This document shows positions 9,599-18,003 of a stretch of 64,000 bases of DNA, one piece after another; within the stretch, counting starts at the first letter, position 1; the number at the start of each line of letters is the position of its first letter. Source of the DNA: an uncultured Clostridia bacterium (GTDB taxonomy: Bacteria; Bacillota; Clostridia; Oscillospirales; Ruminococcaceae). The notes beneath the pieces were generated by a model. That model did not search any database. It was given only the letters and a program-made list of their open reading frames with translations, and was not told the DNA's origin. Made by a program: the position numbers and the translations under genes. The stretch spans positions 21,907-85,906 of the forward strand of contig CANRFM010000009.1 of assembly GCA_947629905.1 (NCBI GenBank), read 5' to 3'.

Positions 9599-10093
9599 AT
9601 GCTGCATATTGTACTTGCTGAGCCAAGAATTCCCGAAAATACCGGAAATATCTCCCGCACCTGCGCTGTGACGGGTGCTGCACTGCATCTGATCCATCCG
9701 CTTGGCTTTCAGATCACCGACAAGCACCTGAAGCGTGCCGGGCTGGATTATTGGGATAAACTGACGATTTTTGAATATCCCGGGTTAGATGCCTTTCTAA
9801 AACAGCACCGGGGAAAATTGATCTATTATTTTACCACAAAAGCCCGGAAATGCTATGCAGAGGTAAGCTACCCGAAAGAAGATGTCTACCTGATGTTCGG
9901 CAGGGAAGATGCCGGACTGCCGGAAACACTGCTGTCCGCCCATCCGGAAACTGCCGTGCGCATTCCCATGCGGCCGACGCTGCGCAGCCTGAATTTGTCC
10001 AATTCTGTGGCGATTGCTGTCTATGAAGTGCTCCGGCAATGGGGCTTCCCGGATATGTCCACAGAGGGACAACTGACAACGACTGAATGGTAA
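9599..10093 (+). CDS. trmL: tRNA (cytidine(34)-2'-O)-methyltransferase
   Basis: SPOUT-class methyltransferase that 2'-O-methylates the wobble base of certain leucine tRNAs with S-adenosylmethionine. The 164-residue length and motifs are typical: N-terminal EPRIPENTGNISRTC, the AdoMet-binding knot MFGREDAGLPE, and C-terminal RSLNLSNSVAIAVYE. It ends 17 bases before the DegV-family gene on the same strand. Nothing unusual. Confidence 0.95.
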   Translation: MLHIVLAEPRIPENTGNISRTCAVTGAALHLIHPLGFQITDKHLKRAGLDYWDKLTIFEYPGLDAFLKQHRGKLIYYFTTKARKCYAEVSYPKEDVYLMFGREDAGLPETLLSAHPETAVRIPMRPTLRSLNLSNSVAIAVYEVLRQWGFPDMSTEGQLTTTEW

Positions 10094-10110
10094 CAAAGAA
10101 AGGAGAATTT

Positions 10111-10983
10111 ATGACAAAGATCAAATTTCTGACCGATACCGCCAGCGATATTCCGCTCGCACAGGCAGAGGCAGCGGATATTGAAATGCTCAGCTTCATG
10201 CTGACCGTCAACGGCGATTCCTACCGGGAACAGCGTGACCTGTCCAAGGAAGAATTTTACGACCTGCTCGAACACTCGGACGATCTGCCGTCTACTTCGC
10301 AGATCACGGTTTTTACCTTTGAGGAACTGTTCCGGAAGTATCTGGACGAGGGGTACACGGATGTGATCTATGTGAGCATTAACGCCTCCGGTTCGGCGAC
10401 CTATCAGAACGCCTGCAATGCACGGGACACGCTCTATCAGGATTACCCGGAAGCCGCAGAAAAAATGCGTATCCACATCATAGATTCCGGCAATTATACC
10501 CTGACCTACGGCTATCCGGTCTTGCAGGCGAAGAAAATGGCAGATGAGGGAAAGCCAGTTGAGGAAATTCTTGCCTACCTTGAAGATTTCATTGCAAAGA
10601 TCGGTGTTTATTTTCTGCCGATGACCCTGAAATATGTGAAGAAATCCGGACGGCTGACGGCTGCGGCTGCCTTTGCGGGGGAACTGTTGGGGCTGCGCCC
10701 GATCATCCGCATTTCACATGGTGTGATCTCCGTTGCAGAAAAGGTGCGGGGCGAAAAAAATATCGTGCAGAAAATGACGGACAGGATCTGCAGCGTGATC
10801 CTGCCCGGTTCGCCGTATATCGTCATCAGCGGCAAGTATGATACCTATGCAGCACAAGTCGCAGCTGCCCTGACGGAACGGCTTGGCTATCCGCCCGCAG
10901 ATACCGGAAAGATCGGTTCGGCAGTCGCTATCAATGCAGGCTATGACCTGACGGCGGTTGCCATGCTCGAAAAGCAGGATTGA
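10111..10983 (+). CDS. DegV family protein (fatty-acid binding, FakB-like)
   Basis: A 290-residue DegV-fold protein. The family binds a fatty acid and presents it to the kinase FakA. Visible signatures are the N-terminal FLTDTASDIP, STSQIT near residue 60, and NASGSATYQNA near residue 90, which line the acyl/phosphate site in known members. The start ATG 10111 follows AAAGGAG at 10098-10104; the frame is open further upstream, but that part has no ribosome site at useful distance. The stop is one base before the next gene. No fakA is in the window, so the lipid role is inferred from family only. Confidence 0.92.
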   Translation: MTKIKFLTDTASDIPLAQAEAADIEMLSFMLTVNGDSYREQRDLSKEEFYDLLEHSDDLPSTSQITVFTFEELFRKYLDEGYTDVIYVSINASGSATYQNACNARDTLYQDYPEAAEKMRIHIIDSGNYTLTYGYPVLQAKKMADEGKPVEEILAYLEDFIAKIGVYFLPMTLKYVKKSGRLTAAAAFAGELLGLRPIIRISHGVISVAEKVRGEKNIVQKMTDRICSVILPGSPYIVISGKYDTYAAQVAAALTERLGYPPADTGKIGSAVAINAGYDLTAVAMLEKQD

Positions 10984-10984
10984 C

Positions 10985-11794
10985 ATGGAATTACAGATCC
11001 AACATCCGTCCGTACTGGCAGCCGTTGTCTTACAGGACGGGAGATGCATTGCACATTCCGCAGAAGCCGGGAAATGTTACCCGCAATACTCCATCACCAA
11101 AAGCCTGACCTCACTCGCAGCCGGAATGCTGATTTCCGAGGGCAAGCTTTCGCTGAATACGGCAGCCGGTGATTTGCTGCCGATCCCGGAAAATGTTCCG
11201 CTTGCTGCCGTGACCTTGCGGGAGCTGCTCACCATGCATTCCGGCTTGCCGGAGCAGCTTTTGTTTGCGGACAGAAAGAACTGCCCGGATTATTTATCTG
11301 CCTGTCTGGCGCAGCCTGTTGTGGAAAAGCGCTTTTTGTACAATAATGCGGACTTTTACCTTGCCGGGCGCATGGCAGAGGCAGCGGCAGGAGAGCCGCT
11401 CGGGGAATTTCTGTCACGCCGCATTTTCCAGCCGCTCGGCATAGCAGAATACGCCTTGGAATATGACCCGCAGGGGCATTACTTCGGGGCAAGCGGCTTG
11501 ACGATGAGCACATATGACCTTGTGAAACTGGGACAGTCGGTTCTGGAAAAAACGCTGTACCCGGACGGCTACCTTGAAGCTGCCACCCACCGTCAGGCAG
11601 TCAGCGATGACGGCAGGGACTACGGGTACGGCTTCTGGCTGTACGGAGATGTGATCTCCATGAACGGCAAGTGGGGACAGCACTGCCTGATATTTCCGGC
11701 AAGGCGGGCAGTCATTGCCGTCAATGCCGACCTGCGTTCCGTGCCGGAGATGACGGCATTCATCCGCGAGACATTGCTGCCATGTATCAGCTGA
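10985..11794 (+). CDS. Serine hydrolase, beta-lactamase/class C-like fold
   Basis: A 269-residue member of the penicillin-binding protein/class C beta-lactamase-like superfamily. The S-x-x-K nucleophile motif is SITK at residues 36-39, and the Y-x-N motif is YNN near residue 118. It has no signal peptide, so it should be cytosolic, which argues against an antibiotic-resistance role; family members include esterases and D-aminopeptidases. It begins one base after the degV-like gene and its last 13 bases overlap the start of the next flavoprotein gene, so it is part of a tightly packed operon. Substrate is not predictable. Confidence 0.85.
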   Translation: MELQIQHPSVLAAVVLQDGRCIAHSAEAGKCYPQYSITKSLTSLAAGMLISEGKLSLNTAAGDLLPIPENVPLAAVTLRELLTMHSGLPEQLLFADRKNCPDYLSACLAQPVVEKRFLYNNADFYLAGRMAEAAAGEPLGEFLSRRIFQPLGIAEYALEYDPQGHYFGASGLTMSTYDLVKLGQSVLEKTLYPDGYLEAATHRQAVSDDGRDYGYGFWLYGDVISMNGKWGQHCLIFPARRAVIAVNADLRSVPEMTAFIRETLLPCIS

Positions 11795-12999
11795 TCGTGA
11801 TCGGCGGCGGCGCTTCCGGGCTTGCGGCAGCGGTGACGGCAGCAGAATGCGGTGTCCGGCGCATTGCTGTTCTCGAGAAGCTCCCCCGCACCGGAAAAAA
11901 ACTCCTCGCCACCGGGAACGGCAGGTGCAACCTCAGCCATGCCGGCATTTCCGGAAAGGCGTATTACGGCACGTTCCGTCCGCAGGAGATTCTGAATGCT
12001 TTCGGGAATGCGGAGATATTCTTTGCAGGACTGGGACTGTACTGCCGGACGGATGCAGAGGGACGGATGTACCCCTACAGTATGCAGGCGGCTGCCGTAC
12101 TGGATGCATTCCGGCTGCGGATGCAGCAGTGCGGCATTGCGGAGATCTGTGGGCAGGAAGTGCTGTCTTTGCGGCTTGGCAAGGGCTTCTGGGAAGTGCA
12201 GACAGCGGAGCAGACATTCACGGCGGAGAAAGTCATTTTTGCTGCCGGCGGTCATGCTGCCCCGCAGCTTGGAACAGACGGCAGTGCGTGGGCATTGTTG
12301 GAAAAGCTGCATATCCCCCTGATACAGCCCCGTCCCATTCTCTGTCCGGTACTGGCGGACGGGCTGCATCCGCTCAAGGGCTTGCGAGTGAAGGGCAGAT
12401 TTTCTTTGCTATGCGGGGATGCGGTTTCAGCTGTTGAATGCGGGGAGCTGCAATTCACGGAAAAGGCGCTGTCCGGTATCTGTATGTTCAATTTGTCCGG
12501 TAAGATCGACACCCGTCGTGTGCGGGATTTTTCTGTTTCTGCGGATCTTCTGCCGGAAGAAACAGTGCCGGAAACGCTTGTAAAACTGCGTCATATCTGC
12601 CGTGTCCGTAAAAGGGCAGCAGCGGAAGACCTGTTCACTGGCATACTCCCGAAGCTGCTCGGCAGAGCCGTGCTGAAACGCTGCGGCATTCCGGCTGACC
12701 GGGAGAATTTGACTGCACAGGAGCTGCAAAGGCTTGCACGGGAACTCCATGCCATGCGGTTCCCGGTAAAGGGGCTAAGTGATTTCAGGCAGGCACAGGC
12801 AACGGCGGGCGGCGTACACGGCAAAGCCCTTTGTGCGGATTTAGCGGTTAAGGGAAAGCCCGGTCTGTACGTGACCGGGGAAGCGGTCGATGTGCAGAGC
12901 ATCTGCGGCGGGTATCATCTTCACTGGTGCTGGGCAAGCGGCTATACTGCCGGAAAGGCTGCGGCAAGGGCATTACAGCAGAAAGGAGCAAGGACATGA
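11782..12999 (+). CDS. NAD(P)/FAD-dependent oxidoreductase, HI0933/BaiN-like
   Basis: A 405-residue flavoprotein. The N-terminal dinucleotide-binding motif is VIGGGASGLAAAV, followed by the family motif ATGNGRCNLSHAG and a C-terminal FAD-closing segment (LYVTGEAVDVQS, ICGGYHLHWCWASGYTAG). Length and motifs match the HI0933-like family (BaiN is a bile-acid-metabolising relative); the physiological substrate here is unknown. The start at 11782 lies inside the end of the hydrolase gene (13-base overlap), and the stop shares ATGA with the next gene, so expression of all three is probably coupled. Confidence 0.9.
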   Translation: MYQLIVIGGGASGLAAAVTAAECGVRRIAVLEKLPRTGKKLLATGNGRCNLSHAGISGKAYYGTFRPQEILNAFGNAEIFFAGLGLYCRTDAEGRMYPYSMQAAAVLDAFRLRMQQCGIAEICGQEVLSLRLGKGFWEVQTAEQTFTAEKVIFAAGGHAAPQLGTDGSAWALLEKLHIPLIQPRPILCPVLADGLHPLKGLRVKGRFSLLCGDAVSAVECGELQFTEKALSGICMFNLSGKIDTRRVRDFSVSADLLPEETVPETLVKLRHICRVRKRAAAEDLFTGILPKLLGRAVLKRCGIPADRENLTAQELQRLARELHAMRFPVKGLSDFRQAQATAGGVHGKALCADLAVKGKPGLYVTGEAVDVQSICGGYHLHWCWASGYTAGKAAARALQQKGART

Positions 13000-14597
13000 T
13001 CCGTGTACAGAATCTTCGTCTGCCGCTGGACTACACAGCGGAAACGCTCCGGCAGGCTGTCCTGAAAAAACTGCACCTGCCGCCGGAACAGCTGCTTTCT
13101 TGGAAACTGCGGCGGCGTTCCGTGGATGCAAGGCGGGACACGGTGACATTTCTCCTGACAGTGGATGTCAAGGTAAAAGGCGAGGCAAAGCTGCTGAAAA
13201 AACACCTGAAAGATGTGCTCCCCGTGCAGGAAATGCCCTACACGATACAGCCCTTACAAAGCCCGGAACGTCCGGTCGTGGTCGGCTACGGACCGGGCGG
13301 AATGTTTGCGGCATATGTGCTGGCAAAAGCCGGACTGTGTCCGATCGTGCTCGAGCGTGGCTGTCCGGTCGCACAGCGGATGCAGGATGTGGCTGCCTTC
13401 CGGCGCACCGGAAAACTGGACCCCGAAAGCAATGTGCAGTTCGGGGAGGGCGGTGCAGGGACGTTTTCGGACGGAAAGCTGCACACGGGCATTCGTGACC
13501 CACGCATCCGGTTTATACTGGAGACCTTTGCGGAATGCGGTGCGCCGTCGGAAATTCTCTGGCAGGCAAAGCCCCATATCGGCACGGACAAACTCACGGA
13601 GACCGTGACAACACTGCGGCAGCGCACGGAAGCGCTCGGCGGTGAGGTGTGGTTCGGGGCGAAGATGAACGGCTTCACGGCAGAAAATGGCAGACTGACT
13701 GGCATTTGCTTTCACCGGAACGGGGAACAGCAGGAGATCCGCACTGCCCATGCCATCCTTGCCCTCGGGCACAGCGCAAGGGATACGCTCGAAATGCTTC
13801 ACGCTGCGGGAATTGCACTCACGCAAAAGCCCTTTGCGGTCGGTGTGCGCATCGAGCATCTGCAAAGTGCGGTCAACAGGGCTTGCTACGGGGCAGCTTG
13901 GGCGCATCCGGCTTTGGGGGCAGCGGATTACAAGCTTGCAGTACATCTGCCGAACGGCAGGAGTCTGTACACGTTCTGTATGTGTCCGGGCGGAGAGGTC
14001 ATTGCAGCTGCCTCGGAGCAAAATCGCCTTGCCGTGAACGGCATGAGTTGCTTTGCCCGTGACGGCAGGAATGCGAACAGTGCACTGCTGGTCGGTGTCA
14101 GCCCGGCAGATTTCGGGAGTGATCATCCGCTGGCAGGCATGGCATTTCAGCGGGAGATCGAAGCGGCAGCCTTTGCGGCAGGAGGCAGGAATTACCATGC
14201 CCCCGTGGTCTGCGTGGGGGATTTTTTAGACGGGAAAAATTCCACAGTATTTGGCAGCGTGCTGCCGACCTATACACCCGGTACAAAGTTCGCTCTGCCG
14301 GACAGCTATCTGCCGGGGTTTGTCTGTGAGACACTGCGGCTTGGCATTCCGGAAATGGATAAGCGCCTGAAAGGCTTTGCGGCAGCGGATGCCGTTCTGA
14401 CAGGCGTGGAATCGAGAAGCTCCTCTCCCGTGCGGATGGTGCGGGACAGCAGCTATTGCAGCGTAGGGCTGCATGGCTTATACCCCTGCGGAGAGGGGGC
14501 AGGCTATGCGGGCGGTATCACCTCGGCGGCAGCGGACGGCATTCACTGCGCCGAAGCGATCATTCAGGATATGGGAGGTGCGGTATGGAACGGCTGA
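12996..14597 (+). CDS. FAD-dependent dehydrogenase-like protein (COG2509 type)
   Basis: A 533-residue flavoprotein with an N-terminal ~85-residue ferredoxin-like segment (basic, ending TIQPL) before the FAD motif VVVGYGPGGMFAAYV. Further signatures of this uncharacterised family are QFGEGGAGTFSDGKL near residue 150 and a C-terminal GEGAGYAGGI followed by an SAAADG helix. It starts with the ATGA overlap to the BaiN-like gene and ends 13 bases inside rsmA. Two different flavoproteins encoded back to back suggests a shared redox role, but this is inference. Confidence 0.88.
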   Translation: MIRVQNLRLPLDYTAETLRQAVLKKLHLPPEQLLSWKLRRRSVDARRDTVTFLLTVDVKVKGEAKLLKKHLKDVLPVQEMPYTIQPLQSPERPVVVGYGPGGMFAAYVLAKAGLCPIVLERGCPVAQRMQDVAAFRRTGKLDPESNVQFGEGGAGTFSDGKLHTGIRDPRIRFILETFAECGAPSEILWQAKPHIGTDKLTETVTTLRQRTEALGGEVWFGAKMNGFTAENGRLTGICFHRNGEQQEIRTAHAILALGHSARDTLEMLHAAGIALTQKPFAVGVRIEHLQSAVNRACYGAAWAHPALGAADYKLAVHLPNGRSLYTFCMCPGGEVIAAASEQNRLAVNGMSCFARDGRNANSALLVGVSPADFGSDHPLAGMAFQREIEAAAFAAGGRNYHAPVVCVGDFLDGKNSTVFGSVLPTYTPGTKFALPDSYLPGFVCETLRLGIPEMDKRLKGFAAADAVLTGVESRSSSPVRMVRDSSYCSVGLHGLYPCGEGAGYAGGITSAAADGIHCAEAIIQDMGGAVWNG

Positions 14598-15451
14598 CGG
14601 ATATTGGCTATGTCAAGGCCCTGCTTGAACGGCATGGGTTTCATTTTTCTAAGGCAATGGGGCAGAATTTCCTCATCAATCCGTCTGTCTGTCCCCGCAT
14701 TGCGGAGCAGGGGAATGCGGCACCGGGTTTCGGGGTGCTGGAGATCGGCACGGGCATTGGTACGCTCACTGCGGAACTGGCAAAGCGTGCGGACAAGGTC
14801 GCAGCCGTGGAGCTGGACAAGCGCCTTTTCCCGATTTTAGAGGAAACGCTGCGGGAATTTGACAATGTACACGTCATTCACGGGGATGTGATGACATATG
14901 ATCTTGCCGGGCTGATACGGGAGGAATTTGCCGGGCTGCGGGTGGCAGTCTGTGCCAATCTGCCCTATTATATCACCTCTCCGGTCATCATGCGGTTACT
15001 GGAGGAGCGTTTGCCGATCGAGACGATCACGGTCATGGTGCAGCGGGAAGCGGCACAGCGGCTCTGTGCGTCAGTCGGCACAAGAGAGGCAGGGGCAGTC
15101 TCGGTGGCAGTTGCCTATTATGGGACGGCGGAAAAGCTCTTTGATGTGGCACGGGGGAGCTTTCTGCCTGCGCCCCATGTGGATTCTGCTGTCATGCAGA
15201 TACGGCTGCATGAAACACGTCCGTGGCAGGTGACGGATGAAGCCTTTTTTTTCCGGATGGTGAAACTCGGCTTCTCGCAGCGGCGCAAGCAGCTTGCTGG
15301 TGTGCTGGCGGGGGGGCTTGGCATCCCGAAAGCACAGGCGGCGGCAGGTTTTGCGCAAGCCGGTATTGCCCCGTCCGCAAGGATCGAGTCTTTGACGATG
15401 GAAGAACTGACGGCATTGAGCAATATCCTCTGCGGCTATTCCGGAAAATAG
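14585..15451 (+). CDS. rsmA: 16S rRNA dimethyladenosine methyltransferase
   Basis: Dimethylates A1518 and A1519 at the 3' end of 16S rRNA using S-adenosylmethionine. The 288 residues contain FSKAMGQNFLIN at the N-terminus, the AdoMet loop LEIGTGIGTLT, and the catalytic NLPYYITSPV motif of this family. The frame is open to 14456, but MERLTDIGYV at 14585 is the family start and follows GGGAGG at 14573-14578. The first 13 bases overlap the preceding flavoprotein gene. Loss of this enzyme gives kasugamycin resistance in other bacteria (family knowledge). Confidence 0.96.
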   Translation: MERLTDIGYVKALLERHGFHFSKAMGQNFLINPSVCPRIAEQGNAAPGFGVLEIGTGIGTLTAELAKRADKVAAVELDKRLFPILEETLREFDNVHVIHGDVMTYDLAGLIREEFAGLRVAVCANLPYYITSPVIMRLLEERLPIETITVMVQREAAQRLCASVGTREAGAVSVAVAYYGTAEKLFDVARGSFLPAPHVDSAVMQIRLHETRPWQVTDEAFFFRMVKLGFSQRRKQLAGVLAGGLGIPKAQAAAGFAQAGIAPSARIESLTMEELTALSNILCGYSGK

Positions 15452-15509
15452 CCGAATCGCAGGAAATAGCACAGCCTCTACGGAAACTGCTCTGAATTTG
15501 CAGTCTGTT

Positions 15510-15542
15510 TTGACAAACTATTCACAGTCTCTCCTGTATAAT
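15510..15542 (+). promoter_or_regulatory. spoIIE promoter, 21-bp spacer, Spo0A-box-like -35 region
   Basis: TTGACA (15510-15515) and TATAAT (15537-15542) are both consensus sigma-A hexamers but are 21 bp apart instead of 17. The -35 lies in TTTGACAAA, which differs by one base from the reverse of the Spo0A box TTTGTCGAA. In Bacillus subtilis the spoIIE and spoIIG promoters are sigma-A promoters with the same kind of long spacer, activated by Spo0A. Spo0A control here is inferred from this likeness. Confidence 0.65.
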
Positions 15543-15599
15543 AGAAATAAGAGACCGGACAAGCGCCGGCACTGATTTCTGAAAAGGAGAGGATGGCAG

Positions 15600-17873
15600 A
15601 TGATTTGGCAAAAACTGTGGCAGAAAGAAGCGGTGAGGATACCGGTACTTTGTCTGGGTGCTGTTGTGGGGGGCTTTTTGCTGTCTGTAGGGACGGTGAG
15701 CGGGGTCGCTTCACCGCTTGCGGCAGCCATGGCGGGCTGCTGTGAGCCGCTGTATGCGTTTTGTATTTTGCTCGGCTCACTGGGGGCATATGCGGTATCC
15801 GGTGCTTCGGCGGGGATGCACTATTTGCTGACATTTCTGGTCTGTGTGACCTGCGTGAAAATTCTGCTCCGGGAGAACTTTCGTCCGCATACCGTCAGCT
15901 TTCTGACGGCTGTGAACGGCATTGCAGCGGGTTTCCTGCTTGATCTGGTATTTTACGGCGGCAGCGGCAGACTGCCGCTGTACATCGCAGAGGCGATGCT
16001 GACGGGCGTTGCTGCTTATTTTATTGCGGATGCTGTGGAAGCATTCGGGGCGCACAGGCGCATCACACTTGGGGCAGGGAGAAGCTTTACCTTTGCGCTG
16101 TGCTATTTGCTGATTATTACGGCTTTGTGCGGACTGGATTTCCCGCTCTGTAATGTGGGGAGAATTGCGGGTATCACCGTGACACTGCTCGGAGCAAAGC
16201 AGTTCCGGCAGAACGGCGGAACGCTCTGTGGTGCGCTGACGGCTTGCGGCGTTGTGCTGTGCAGTGTGAAACTGGGGATGCCGCTGCTGTTCCTGCCGGT
16301 GACGGCGATGCTCGCAGGGTTTCTGTACAAGCTGCCGAATGCCCTGTTTATCCCTGTATTTTTCCTGATGCAGTTCATGAGCAGTGCCGTTCTGGACAGC
16401 AGTATCGGGCTGGCAAAAATAGCAGCGGAACTGCTGCTATCGTGCGGTGTCTATGCGCTGTGCAGTCATGTGGAGCTGCATCGGTTTCTGTGTATGGACA
16501 CACCTGCGCCCGTGCAGAGCCGTACTGTATATCAGGAACAGCTTGTCGGGGAGGCTTTGGCGGAACTGCGTGAGGAAACGGCTGCGGTGATGCACCGCCT
16601 GACCATTGCAGAGCCGGAGGATGCCGTAAAACAGGTGCGCAGCAGTCTTTGCGGCGACTGTAAGAACCGGACTGCCTGTTGGCGGCAGCAGGGGTCTGCC
16701 ACGGAACAGGCATTCCGTCTGCTGCTGCATGAGCCTGACCGGGAGCCTTGTCCTGCGGCGATCCGGAACTGCCTGCGTAAGGAAAAGCTCCGGGCAAGCA
16801 TGAAAGAAGCCGCACACCGGACAGCTTTACAGCAGATGCAGCGTGTTCATATGCTGCAGAACCGTGCAGTCACGCTCGAATATCTGCACCTGCTCGAGGA
16901 CCTTGCAGCGGATTCCGCAAAGCGGCGGGCGGAGCAAATTTGCATACCGGAGACAGAATCGCTTCGGCGCATTTTACAGCAGTGCGCCTGTCCGGACGCA
17001 GCCTGCTTTGTCTACCGGATGCGCAGCGGACGATATGCAGCGGAGATCTACACACGGCAGACGGAATTTCCGGTGTCCTCGGTGCAGACCTTGCTTGCCA
17101 AGAGTCTGGGCGTTCCGGTTTCCGGGGGTGTCATGCAGCAGAACAGCCGCATTTGCTTTTATCAGACACCGCCCTATCATCTTACTTATGCCGTGCGGAG
17201 TGTGAATGCGCCAGCCTGTGAGCGCTGCGGCGACCATGCGGACGGCTTTACGGATGCGGTGGGGGATCAGTATATCGTGCTTTCGGACGGCATGGGCAGC
17301 GGCAGTACGGCTTCGCTTGCTTCGAGAATTGCCGTGCGGACATTCCGGCGGATGGTGTGCAGCGGAATGCCTGCGGAAACGGCAATACGCCTTGTGAATA
17401 CCATGCTTTTGACCGAAACGAATACGGAAAATTTTGCAACGCTTGATGTGCTGATGCTCCATGCGGACTCCGGGGAGCTGACACTTTACAAGTCCGGTGC
17501 AGCTGCGACTTTGTTCAGCCACGGGGGACAGGTGCAGCGCATTGCTTCCGGGAGCTTTCCGGTGGGAATCGTACCGGATGCTATGCCCTCCCGGAAACAT
17601 ATGACGGCAGCCGCTGATGATGCGGTCGTGATGCTTTCGGACGGTATTGGGGAAGCGGAGTATCCCTATATCAAACAGCTCCTCTGGCAAGATTTATCTT
17701 TAGAGGAGATCACGCAGGCTGTCTGCGAGAAAGCTGCGATCTTTCACGGCGGGGAAGTGCGGGATGACATGACTGTCATTATTGCCAGACTTTGTGCAGA
17801 ATGTAAGGACGAAATCAGGCAAATTGACAAGAAATCGATGCCGGAGTCTTTGCTTTCCACGGCAAATGCTTAG
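15600..17873 (+). CDS. spoIIE: Stage II sporulation protein E, PP2C-type phosphatase
   Basis: Membrane phosphatase that dephosphorylates the anti-anti-sigma factor SpoIIAA and so releases sigma-F in the forespore. The first ~290 residues are strongly hydrophobic with about ten membrane spans; a cytoplasmic regulatory region follows, with a Cys cluster near residue 350 (SSLCGDCKNRTAC). The PP2C domain occupies about 545-745, with the metal-binding Asp in VLSDGMGSG and a late VVMLSDGIGEAEY and DDMTVI. Length 757 is somewhat shorter than the ~827 of B. subtilis. The start follows AAAGGAGAGG seven bases upstream. It implies an at least partly retained sporulation programme. Confidence 0.92.
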   Translation: MIWQKLWQKEAVRIPVLCLGAVVGGFLLSVGTVSGVASPLAAAMAGCCEPLYAFCILLGSLGAYAVSGASAGMHYLLTFLVCVTCVKILLRENFRPHTVSFLTAVNGIAAGFLLDLVFYGGSGRLPLYIAEAMLTGVAAYFIADAVEAFGAHRRITLGAGRSFTFALCYLLIITALCGLDFPLCNVGRIAGITVTLLGAKQFRQNGGTLCGALTACGVVLCSVKLGMPLLFLPVTAMLAGFLYKLPNALFIPVFFLMQFMSSAVLDSSIGLAKIAAELLLSCGVYALCSHVELHRFLCMDTPAPVQSRTVYQEQLVGEALAELREETAAVMHRLTIAEPEDAVKQVRSSLCGDCKNRTACWRQQGSATEQAFRLLLHEPDREPCPAAIRNCLRKEKLRASMKEAAHRTALQQMQRVHMLQNRAVTLEYLHLLEDLAADSAKRRAEQICIPETESLRRILQQCACPDAACFVYRMRSGRYAAEIYTRQTEFPVSSVQTLLAKSLGVPVSGGVMQQNSRICFYQTPPYHLTYAVRSVNAPACERCGDHADGFTDAVGDQYIVLSDGMGSGSTASLASRIAVRTFRRMVCSGMPAETAIRLVNTMLLTETNTENFATLDVLMLHADSGELTLYKSGAAATLFSHGGQVQRIASGSFPVGIVPDAMPSRKHMTAAADDAVVMLSDGIGEAEYPYIKQLLWQDLSLEEITQAVCEKAAIFHGGEVRDDMTVIIARLCAECKDEIRQIDKKSMPESLLSTANA

Positions 17874-17879
17874 ACTCGT

Positions 17880-17894
17880 TGTGCAAGTTGCACA
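17880..17894. promoter_or_regulatory. Perfect inverted repeat, possible operator
   Basis: TGTGCAAGTTGCACA is a 7-bp perfect palindrome around one centre base, six bases after the spoIIE stop and 60 bases upstream of the glgB -35. It has no T-run after it, so it is not a convincing terminator. A closely related palindrome lies at 32416-32432. Function unknown. Confidence 0.35.
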
Positions 17895-17953
17895 GATTTG
17901 AAAGCCAGAAATTATGATAACCTATGAAATTTTGACACGGGCGAGGAAAATAC

Positions 17954-17982
17954 TTGAAACATAGCGCAATTTCTGATAAAAT
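17954..17982 (+). promoter_or_regulatory. Sigma-A type promoter of the glg operon
   Basis: TTGAAA (17954-17959), 17-bp spacer, TAAAAT (17977-17982), followed after 5 bases by AAGTATAA and the AAGGGGG ribosome site of glgB at 17990. The untranslated leader would be very short, about 15 bases. A second TTGACA at 17932-17937 has no -10 partner at normal spacing. Confidence 0.65.
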
Positions 17983-18003
17983 AAGTATAAAGGGGGTAAA
18001 GCT

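Noticed and set aside
12890..13498. Open frame in a second plus-strand frame across the flavoprotein junction
   Set aside because: Arg/Ala/Gly-rich shadow of two real overlapping genes.
17932..17937. TTGACA upstream of glgB as the main -35
   Set aside because: No -10 hexamer at 16-18 bp; the pair at 17954/17977 fits far better.
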